A stretch of 10,243 bases of DNA. Origin: Paracoccaceae bacterium. GTDB lineage: Bacteria > Pseudomonadota > Alphaproteobacteria > Rhodobacterales > Rhodobacteraceae. Under the pieces are notes generated by a model. It saw only the letters and a program-made list of their open reading frames with translations. It was not told the origin of the DNA and did not search any database. The position numbers and the translations under genes were made by a program. This document shows positions 4,641 to 10,243 of this stretch, piece by piece (position 1 is the first letter of the stretch; each line of letters starts with the position of its first letter). Location of the stretch: assembly GCA_023260935.1 (NCBI GenBank), contig JALQTL010000435.1, positions 1-10,243 on the forward strand, given 5' to 3'.

Positions 4641-6512
4641 ATGATGAAGCCCAATGACAACCCCGCCGATCCGTTCAAGAAGGCCCTTGCCGAGGCCACC
4701 AAAACCATGGCCGACGATCCCGAGATGACGGTGTCATACTCGGTCGATCCGCCGGGGATGAACAAGGAAGGCGTGCGCCTGCCACAGGTCACCCGCCGGA
4801 TGACGCGGGATGAGGTTCTGCTGGCGCGCGGCACGGCCGATGCCTTCGCCCTGCGTCGCAAGTTTCATGACGAAGGCACCCACAGCCGCTATGCGCCCAA
4901 CGGGCAACTGGCGCGCGACATCTACGAGGCGATGGAAACCGCCCGCTGCGAGGCGGTCGGCGCGCGCGCCATGCCGGGCACGGCGGGCAACATCGATGCC
5001 AAGATCGGCCATGACGCCGACCGCAAGGGCTATGGCCAGATCTCCAGCACGCAGGATGCGCCGCTGCCGGTGGCGGCAGGCTATCTGGTGCGCCATCTGG
5101 CCACCGGGCGCGACCTGCCCCCTGGCGCGGCCAATGTGATGAACCTTTGGCGCGGCTTCATCGAGGAACAGGCCGGCGGCACGCTGGAAAACCTTGATGA
5201 CGTGCTGGCCGATCAGGCGGCCTTCGCCCGGCTGGCGCGCAAGGTGATTTCCGATCTGGGCTATGGCGATCAGCTGGGCGATGACCCCGACGCCCCCGAT
5301 GACGAAGACCTGAACGACGAGGCGCAGGAAGACGATCAGGAACCCGAATCGCAGGGTGAGGATCAATCCGAGGAACAGGAAGCCGAAGCCAGCCCCGAAC
5401 GGTCGCAGGAAGATCAGCAGGATCAAAGCCAGGCGCAGGTGTCGATGGATGACAGCGCCGACATGGAACAAGGCGACGAGACGGAAATGCCCGAAGGCGA
5501 GGCCCCGCTGGAGCCGCCGCCGCCCGCCCCCTATTCCGACGCGGACCCGAACTATACCGTCTATACCACGGATTTTGACGAAGAGATAAAGGCCGAAGAC
5601 CTTGCCGACCCGGCCGAGTTGGAGCGGCTGCGCGCCTATCTGGACCAGCAGCTTGAACCCCTGAAGGGCGCGGTCAGCCGGCTGGCGAACAAGTTGCAGC
5701 GCCGCCTTCAGGCCCAGCAGAACCGCAGCTGGCTGTTCGATCTGGAAGAGGGCACGCTGGATGCAGGGCGCCTTGCCCGCGTGGTGGCCAATCCGACCAC
5801 GCCGCTATCCTTCAAACAGGAAAAGGATACCGAGTTCCGCGATACCTGCGTGACGCTCTTGCTGGACAACTCCGGCTCCATGCGGGGGCGCCCGATCAGC
5901 ATCGCGGCCATTTGCGCCGATGTGTTGGCCCGCACGCTGGAACGGTGCAGCGTCAAGGTCGAGATTCTGGGCTTCACCACCCGCGCCTGGAAGGGCGGGC
6001 AAAGCCGGGAGCGCTGGCTGGCACAGGGCCGCCCGCAGCAGCCCGGCCGCCTGAACGACCTGCGCCACATCATCTACAAGGGTGCCGATGCGCCGTGGCG
6101 CCGCGCGCGGCCCAACCTTGGCCTGATGATGAAAGAGGGGCTTTTGAAGGAAAACATCGACGGCGAGGCGCTTGAATGGGCGCACCGGCGCATGCAGGCC
6201 CGCCCCGAGGCCCGCAAGATCCTGATGGTGATTTCCGACGGCGCGCCTGTGGATGATTCAACCCTATCCGTGAACCCGGCGAATTTCCTTGAAAAACATC
6301 TGCGTGACGTGATCGCCATGGTGGAGCGCCGCCGCGCGGTGGAGCTGATCGCCATCGGCATCGGCCATGACGTGACCCGCTATTACCAGCGCGCCGTCAC
6401 CATCACCGATGTCGAGCAACTGGCCGGTGCGATGACCGAGCAGCTGGCCGGTCTGTTTGACGCCGACCCGCGCAAGCGTGCGCGGGTTCTGGGCATGCGC
6501 AGGGTGGCCTAG
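4641..6512 (+). CDS. cobT: Aerobic cobaltochelatase subunit CobT (VWA-domain protein)
   Basis: A 623-residue protein, full length for CobT, the partner of CobS in the ATP-dependent cobaltochelatase. The N-terminal half (about 10-210) carries the helical CobT region, for example FKKALAEATKTMADDPEM and FALRRKFHDEGTHSRYAP. Residues about 212-290 form an acidic, Gln-rich, low-complexity linker. The C-terminal half is a von Willebrand A/integrin I-like domain: the MIDAS metal site is DNSGS (409-413) in LLLDNSGSM, with SDGAPVDDS (532-540) and AIGIGHDV (571-578) further on. The MIDAS Mg2+ site is thought to dock onto CobN. The start MMKPNDNPADPF is chosen because the family begins there; the open frame runs upstream to 4575 without support. 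The stop TAG (6510-6512) is followed by a 91-nt intergenic repeat. Confidence 0.95.
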   Translation: MMKPNDNPADPFKKALAEATKTMADDPEMTVSYSVDPPGMNKEGVRLPQVTRRMTRDEVLLARGTADAFALRRKFHDEGTHSRYAPNGQLARDIYEAMETARCEAVGARAMPGTAGNIDAKIGHDADRKGYGQISSTQDAPLPVAAGYLVRHLATGRDLPPGAANVMNLWRGFIEEQAGGTLENLDDVLADQAAFARLARKVISDLGYGDQLGDDPDAPDDEDLNDEAQEDDQEPESQGEDQSEEQEAEASPERSQEDQQDQSQAQVSMDDSADMEQGDETEMPEGEAPLEPPPPAPYSDADPNYTVYTTDFDEEIKAEDLADPAELERLRAYLDQQLEPLKGAVSRLANKLQRRLQAQQNRSWLFDLEEGTLDAGRLARVVANPTTPLSFKQEKDTEFRDTCVTLLLDNSGSMRGRPISIAAICADVLARTLERCSVKVEILGFTTRAWKGGQSRERWLAQGRPQQPGRLNDLRHIIYKGADAPWRRARPNLGLMMKEGLLKENIDGEALEWAHRRMQARPEARKILMVISDGAPVDDSTLSVNPANFLEKHLRDVIAMVERRRAVELIAIGIGHDVTRYYQRAVTITDVEQLAGAMTEQLAGLFDADPRKRARVLGMRRVA

Positions 6513-6523
6513 GACCAGCGAAG

Positions 6524-6597
6524 AGGGGGGCCCTGCCCCCCACGGATTTTGCGGGGCAAAATCCTGCCCCCCGGAGTATTTTTGCCAAGATGAAGGG
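6524..6597 (+). repeat. Hairpin-rich intergenic element, Rhodobacteraceae-repeat-like
   Basis: The gap between cobT and the M24B peptidase gene is almost wholly made of two stem-loops and a tail. The first stem is six G (6525-6530) against six C (6536-6541). The second is GGATTTTG (6544-6551) against CAAAATCC (6557-6564) with loop CGGGG, and the GGGGC of that loop region can alternatively pair with GCCCC at 6566-6570. The tail CGGAGTATTTTTGCCAAGATG (6572-6592) runs into the ribosome-binding site GAAGGGG of the next gene. From memory, very similar strings are scattered between genes in many Rhodobacteraceae genomes; I see only this one copy here. It could act as terminator/attenuator for cobT and as leader for the peptidase gene. 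Confidence 0.6.
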
Positions 6598-6603
6598 GCG
6601 GCC

Positions 6604-8409
6604 ATGTTCCAGAGCTTTGAAAGCCACGCCAATCCGGCCCAAGGGGGCCCCCGTCTGGCAGCGCTGCGCAAGCGGCTGGGGCAGGAAGGGTTGGCGGGCT
6701 TTGTCGTGCCGCGCGCCGATGCCCATCAGGGCGAATATGTTGCCGCAAGGGATGACCGGTTGCAGTGGCTGACCGGCTTCACCGGATCGGCGGGCTTTGC
6801 AATCGTGCTTCCCAAGGTGGCCGGGGTGTTCATTGACGGGCGTTACCGCGTGCAGGTGAAGGCACAGGTGGATCTGGCCCATTTCACCCCTGTGCCCTGG
6901 CCCGAGGAACAGCCCGGCCCCTGGATCCGGGCGCGTCTGGCCGAGGAGGGGGCAGGCGGCGAGATCGGCTATGATCCCTGGCTGCATACGGCTGACGAGA
7001 TCAGTCGGCTGGAAGGGGCACTGGAGGGTTCGGGTATCGGCCTGCGCCCTTGCTCCAATATGGTGGATGCGATCTGGCCAGATCAGCCAGCCCCGCCGAT
7101 GGGGCGGGCCTTTGTTCACCCCGATGCCCTTGCCGGGGCGACGAGTGCGGAGAAGCGGGCAGATCTGGCCGCCACCCTGCGCAAGGCGGGCCATCGCGCG
7201 GCGGTGATCACCCTGCCGGATTCGCTTTGCTGGCTGTTGAACCTGCGCGGGTCCGATGTGCCGCGCAACCCGGTGCTGCATGGCTTTGCAATCCTGCACG
7301 ACGATGCCCGCGTGACCCTTTTTGCCGAGGCCGCCAAGTTCGACGCCGAAATCAAGGCACATCTTGGCGCGCAGGTGCAGTTGCGCCCGCCGGCGGCCTT
7401 TGTGCCGGCCCTGCACACCCTGCCCGGCCCGGTGCGGGTGGACCGGGCCACCGCCCCGCTGGCGGTCAGCCGGGAACTGGAGGAGGCGGGGGTGACCGTC
7501 GTATGGGGCGACGATCCCTGCCGCCTGCCCAAGGCCTGCAAGACCAGCGGCGAGCTTGCGGGCATGCGCGAGGCCCATCTGCGCGACGGGGCGGCGATGG
7601 TGGAATTCCTGTGCTGGCTGGACGCGCAACCCCCCGAAAGCCTGACAGAGATCGACGTGGTGACGGCGCTGGAAGGCTTTCGTCGCGCCACCAACGCGCT
7701 GCATGACATCAGCTTTGACACCATCTGCGGTGCGGGGCCCAACGGGGCAATCATGCATTACCGGGTGACGCGGGAAAGCAACCGGCCCGTGGGCCGTGAC
7801 GAATTGCTGCTGGTGGATTCAGGCGCGCAATACACCGACGGCACCACCGACATCACCCGCACCATCGCCATGGGCAACCCGGGCGACGAGGCGCGGCAGT
7901 GCTTTACCCGCGTGTTGCAGGGGATGATCGCCATCTCTCGCGCGCGCTTTCCCAAGGGGCTTGCCGGGCGTGATATCGATCCGCTGGCACGCTATCCGCT
8001 ATGGCTGGCAGGGCAGGATTTCGATCATGGCACAGGGCATGGCGTGGGCGCATTCCTGAGCGTTCACGAAGGCCCGCAGCGCATCAGCCGGATTTCGGAG
8101 GTGCCCTTGCAGCCGGGGATGATCCTGTCGAACGAGCCGGGTTATTACCGTGAAGGCGCTTTTGGCATCCGGCTGGAAAACCTGATCGTGGTCATCCCCG
8201 CCCCCCCTTTGGGCGACAACCGCGCGCAGCTTGCCTTTGAAACGCTGACCTTCGTGCCGCTGGACCGCCGCCTGATCGCGACCGACCTGCTTGCGCCGGG
8301 AGAGCGGGACTGGCTGAATGCCTATCATGCCGAGGTTCTGGCAAGGATCGGCCCGAGGCTTTCGGAACCGGCCGCCGCCTGGCTGAAGGCAGCCTGCGCG
8401 CCGATCTAA
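6604..8409 (+). CDS. Aminopeptidase P family metallopeptidase (M24B)
   Basis: A 601-residue cytoplasmic enzyme of the Xaa-Pro aminopeptidase type, which removes the N-terminal residue before proline. It has the three-part layout of the long (about 600-residue) aminopeptidase P forms: two creatinase-like N-terminal domains (about 15-150 and 165-305), the pita-bread catalytic domain (about 315-530) and a C-terminal extension (about 540-600). The five metal ligands are all visible: D405 (LLVDSGAQY), D416 (GTTDITRT), H479 (GTGHGVG), E511 (NEPGYY) and E525 (RLENL). H385 and H488 (SVHEGPQ) fit the substrate-binding positions. The start is ATG 6604, with GAAGGGG 6 nt upstream; the open frame reaches back into cobT in a different frame and is not used. 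Its stop overlaps that of convergent sufE. Confidence 0.93.
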   Translation: MFQSFESHANPAQGGPRLAALRKRLGQEGLAGFVVPRADAHQGEYVAARDDRLQWLTGFTGSAGFAIVLPKVAGVFIDGRYRVQVKAQVDLAHFTPVPWPEEQPGPWIRARLAEEGAGGEIGYDPWLHTADEISRLEGALEGSGIGLRPCSNMVDAIWPDQPAPPMGRAFVHPDALAGATSAEKRADLAATLRKAGHRAAVITLPDSLCWLLNLRGSDVPRNPVLHGFAILHDDARVTLFAEAAKFDAEIKAHLGAQVQLRPPAAFVPALHTLPGPVRVDRATAPLAVSRELEEAGVTVVWGDDPCRLPKACKTSGELAGMREAHLRDGAAMVEFLCWLDAQPPESLTEIDVVTALEGFRRATNALHDISFDTICGAGPNGAIMHYRVTRESNRPVGRDELLLVDSGAQYTDGTTDITRTIAMGNPGDEARQCFTRVLQGMIAISRARFPKGLAGRDIDPLARYPLWLAGQDFDHGTGHGVGAFLSVHEGPQRISRISEVPLQPGMILSNEPGYYREGAFGIRLENLIVVIPAPPLGDNRAQLAFETLTFVPLDRRLIATDLLAPGERDWLNAYHAEVLARIGPRLSEPAAAWLKAACAPI

Positions 8410-8813
8410 CCGGCAGCGGCGATATCGCGGATGCGCTGGACCATGGCGCGCAGGCCGTTCGATCGTTGCGAGGAAAGGTGTTCGGTCAGCCCCAGCCGCC
8501 CCAGTTCGGCCGCGGCATCCACCCGGGCCACCTCGGCCAGCGGCACACCGGCATAAAGCGCGTGCAGAACCGCAATCAACCCGCGCACGATCATGGCATC
8601 GGAATCGCCCTGAAATTGCATCCGCCCATCTTCGACCATCGGGCGCAGCCAGACCTGACTTGCGCAGCCATCCACCTTGTAGGCCGGCACCTTGAAACTG
8701 TCATCCAGCGGCGGCATCGCCTTGCCCATTTCGATGACGTGGCGATAGCGATCTTCCCAATCCTCCAGGAAGTCGAAAGTTTCGGCGATCTCTTCGAAGG
8801 CTTCGGTGGCCAT
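8406..8813 (-). CDS. sufE: Cysteine desulfuration protein SufE
   Basis: A 135-residue soluble protein. SufE accepts persulfide sulfur from the cysteine desulfurase SufS through a single conserved Cys and hands it to the Fe-S scaffold. That residue is C50 in KVDGCASQVWL (47-57), the family's hallmark, and is the only cysteine present. Other family features are the N-terminal EEIAETFDFLEDWEDRYRHVIEMG, DSDAMIVRGLIAVL (70-83) and the C-terminal HLSSQRSNGLRAMVQRI (112-128). The start at 8813 is preceded by AGGGGAAG; the longer open frame upstream has no family similarity. No other suf genes are adjacent, so it is a stand-alone sufE. Its TAG (complement of 8406-8408) overlaps the TAA of the M24B gene (8407-8409), with no room for a terminator. 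It is divergent from the lipoprotein gene. Confidence 0.93.
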   Translation of the reverse strand: MATEAFEEIAETFDFLEDWEDRYRHVIEMGKAMPPLDDSFKVPAYKVDGCASQVWLRPMVEDGRMQFQGDSDAMIVRGLIAVLHALYAGVPLAEVARVDAAAELGRLGLTEHLSSQRSNGLRAMVQRIRDIAAAG

Positions 8814-8919
8814 GGTGCTCTTCCCCTGCTGAAGGCAGAGGTAAAGCGCGCAAAGCGGCAGGTCCACCCCCAACGCGGTCTTTTCAAAGGGCGATCCATC
8901 GGCTACCCAAGAGAAAACC

Positions 8920-9402
8920 ATGATGGATGTCCCGATGTCTCGTTCCCTGACGGTTGCCCTTGCCGCGATGTTGTTCCTGACTTCCTGCGGGTTTGTCCGG
9001 GAATCGCGGCTGAACCCGTTCAACTGGTTCGGCCGGTCAGAGCAGACCGAAACCGTGGCAGCGGTCGGCGCGAATGAAGACCCTCGCCCGCTTGTTGACG
9101 ATGTCATCTCGATGCAGATCGAACCCTACAGCACGGGCGTGATCGTCCGGGCCACGGGGATCACGCCCACGCAGGGCTGGTGGGATGCCGAACTGGTCGA
9201 AGCCAAGCTGGAAGAGGAAGACCCGTCGCATCTGGTGCTGGAATTCCGGCTGCTGCCGCCGCCCGCCGCGACGCCCGTGAACACGCCCCGGTCGCGGGAA
9301 GTGACGGTGGCCAAGACGGTGTCGGTGAACCGTCTGGAAAACATCCGCCAGATCACGGTTCAGGGTGCCCGCAACGCCCGCACCAGCCGTGCCACGCGCT
9401 AA
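8920..9402 (+). CDS. Small lipoprotein of unknown function
   Basis: A 160-residue protein with a lipoprotein signal: MSRSLTVALAAMLFLTSC, whose lipobox LTSC (20-23) has the acylated Cys23. The mature part would therefore be membrane-anchored and face the periplasm. Nearby residues R/E/S after the Cys include no Asp at +2, consistent with outer-membrane sorting. I do not recognise the mature domain: a short linker, then VDDVISMQIEPYSTGVIVRATGITPTQGWWDAELVE and the strand LVLEFRLLPP, with a Pro/Ala-rich stretch (112-120) and a basic C-terminal tail (NARTSRATR). It could be a small beta-rich domain. ATGs at 8920, 8923 and 8935 are all in frame; 8920 has AAGAGA nearby, 8935 gives the more typical signal length. 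It is divergent from sufE by 106 nt and convergent with rnd. Confidence 0.75.
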   Translation: MMDVPMSRSLTVALAAMLFLTSCGFVRESRLNPFNWFGRSEQTETVAAVGANEDPRPLVDDVISMQIEPYSTGVIVRATGITPTQGWWDAELVEAKLEEEDPSHLVLEFRLLPPPAATPVNTPRSREVTVAKTVSVNRLENIRQITVQGARNARTSRATR

Positions 9403-9405
9403 CGT

Positions 9406-9429
9406 GCCGGCGCGCGCGCCCCGGCCGGC
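9406..9429. terminator. GC-rich inverted repeat between lipoprotein gene and rnd
   Basis: GCCGGC (9406-9411) and its self-complementary copy GCCGGC (9424-9429) can pair around a 12-nt G/C loop. This lies within the 33-nt gap between two convergent stop codons. No T tract follows on either strand, so it is a weak candidate for a shared terminator. At this base composition such a short repeat may be accidental. Confidence 0.25.
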
Positions 9430-9435
9430 CTGTCG

Positions 9436-10243
9436 TTAAAGACGGATCACCCGCACTTCTGACCCTTTGGCAGAAAGGGCAATCTCGCCCTTGCACAGGC
9501 GCAGCGCATCATCGCCAAAGGCTTCCTTGCGCCAGCCTGTCAGTGCCTCCAACTCTCGCTGGCCGGCGGCGATGGCATCCAGATCAGAGGAAGAAGCGAT
9601 CAGCCGCGGCGCTACGCCAAGGCTTTCGGATTTGGCCTTCAGCAACACGCGCAGCAGATCGGCCAGCGCGGGGTTGACCTGCAACTGTTCGCGGCTGGCA
9701 TCGACCTTCGGCATGTCTTCGGGCTTCATCTCCAGCCCCGCCTTGATGGCCGCGATGATGCCTTCGGCAATCTCGGGCTTTCGCCCCTCTCGCAGCAACA
9801 GCCGCGACCGGCCCAGTTCTTCCATCGATTGCGGTCTGGTCGAAGCCAGTTCCAGCAGCGCATCATCCTTCATCACGCGGCTGCGCGGCACATTGTTCGA
9901 CTGGGCATAGTCTTCGCGGAACCGCGCCAGTTCCTTGACCATCGCCAGAAACCGGCCCGAGGTGGTGCGCGTCTTGATCCGCAGCCAGGCTTCCTCGGGG
10001 TGAACGGTATAGGTGGCCGGATCGGTCAGGATCGACAGTTCCTCTTGCACCCAGCGGGCACGGCCGTTCTTTTCAAGCTGGGCCGCCAGCCATTCGTAGA
10101 TCACCCGCAGATGGGTGACATCGGCAAGGGCATATTCCTTTTGCGCATCTGAAAGCGGGCGCCGCGACCAATCGGTAAAGCGGCTGGTCTTGTCCAGATT
10201 TTCGCGGGCGATCTTGCGCACCAGCGTTTCATATCCGACCTGT
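9436..10243 (-). CDS. rnd: Ribonuclease D, C-terminal part (5' end outside the window)
   Basis: The gene runs off the right edge, so about the first third (motifs Exo I and II) is missing; about 268 codons remain. RNase D is a 3'-to-5' exoribonuclease of the DEDDy family that trims tRNA and other stable RNA 3' ends. The visible part begins QVGYETLVRKIARENLD, and continues with SRFTDWSRRPLSDAQKEYALADVTHLR. There the Y and D of YALAD are the Exo III catalytic residues. The HRDC-like domain follows around ALARFREDYAQSNNVPRSRVMKDDALLELASTRPQSMEELGR, with a second, more divergent C-terminal helical region after it. The stop is TAA, read from 9438 to 9436. The last codons RVIRL end the usual family length. 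It converges on the lipoprotein gene with 33 nt between stops. The start and upstream context cannot be seen. Confidence 0.92.
   Translation of the reverse strand, partial: QVGYETLVRKIARENLDKTSRFTDWSRRPLSDAQKEYALADVTHLRVIYEWLAAQLEKNGRARWVQEELSILTDPATYTVHPEEAWLRIKTRTTSGRFLAMVKELARFREDYAQSNNVPRSRVMKDDALLELASTRPQSMEELGRSRLLLREGRKPEIAEGIIAAIKAGLEMKPEDMPKVDASREQLQVNPALADLLRVLLKAKSESLGVAPRLIASSSDLDAIAAGQRELEALTGWRKEAFGDDALRLCKGEIALSAKGSEVRVIRL

Noticed and set aside
4734..5471. 245-codon minus-strand frame with hydrophobic stretches
   Set aside because: Opposite the CobT acidic linker; Leu/Ile/Phe-rich sequence is simply what the antisense of D/E codons gives, not a membrane protein.
6457..6603. 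Upstream extension of the M24B peptidase open frame
   Set aside because: Would overlap the 3' end of cobT and run through the hairpin repeat; the ribosome-binding site and family N-terminus favour the 6604 start.
6403..7758. 451-codon minus-strand open frame
   Set aside because: Runs opposite the M24B peptidase and the cobT end. Its residue mix (Gly/Arg/His/Gln runs) is typical of antisense frames in GC-rich DNA, and it has no ribosome-binding site.
1..10243. CRISPR, transposon, phage, toxin-antitoxin or defence cassette
   Set aside because: No direct-repeat array, no transposase or integrase, no terminal inverted repeats with target duplications, and all recognised genes are housekeeping or biosynthetic. 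No tRNA or rRNA pattern seen.

Overview
The window is about 10.2 kb of GC-rich, densely coding chromosome with short intergenic gaps. Gene content and protein style (aerobic cobaltochelatase subunits CobS and CobT, an alphaproteobacterial-type J-domain protein, a BolA/SufE housekeeping set, RNase D) point to an alphaproteobacterium, most likely of the Rhodobacteraceae (Rhodobacter/Paracoccus/Tabrizicola-like). A hairpin-rich intergenic element at about 6524-6597 resembles a repeat I recall from that family. The genus cannot be settled from the window alone.

Layout. 1-508: the last codons of malate synthase G (glcB) overlap the start of glcG by ATGA, a glycolate/glyoxylate operon tail. 612-1175: a two-transmembrane protein with a cytoplasmic NYN/Zc3h12a-like (PIN superfamily) ribonuclease domain, converging after 4 nt on bolA (1440-1180, minus). 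1514-2146: a J-domain protein divergent from bolA, converging on a Tat-exported methionine-R-sulfoxide reductase (2635-2174, minus). 2818-3801: cobS, then a bidirectional terminator, then an opposite-strand NADPH-dependent FMN reductase (4457-3873), then cobT (4641-6512). 6604-8409: an aminopeptidase P-like M24B metallopeptidase whose stop codon overlaps that of sufE (8813-8406, minus). 8920-9402: a small lipoprotein of unknown function. 9436 to the right edge: the C-terminal two thirds of RNase D (minus).

How they work together. The only clear functional pair is cobS/cobT: the AAA+ ATPase and the VWA-domain subunits of the ATP-dependent cobaltochelatase that inserts cobalt into hydrogenobyrinate a,c-diamide; the large subunit CobN is not in the window. 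The flavin reductase between them could be an unrelated resident or could supply reduced flavin; this is untested inference. The other genes are mostly single-gene units: Fe-S/sulfur maintenance (bolA, sufE), protein repair and folding (msrB, J protein), peptide turnover (M24B) and RNA processing (RNase D, NYN). Many are arranged convergently with little or no space between them.

I found no mobile element, CRISPR array, tRNA/rRNA, phage or defence cassette, and no evidence for a new multi-gene system. The points most worth a second look are the flavin reductase splitting cobS and cobT with an operator-like dyad in the shared upstream region, the membrane-anchored NYN nuclease, the Cys/His cluster in the J-domain protein, and the intergenic repeat.
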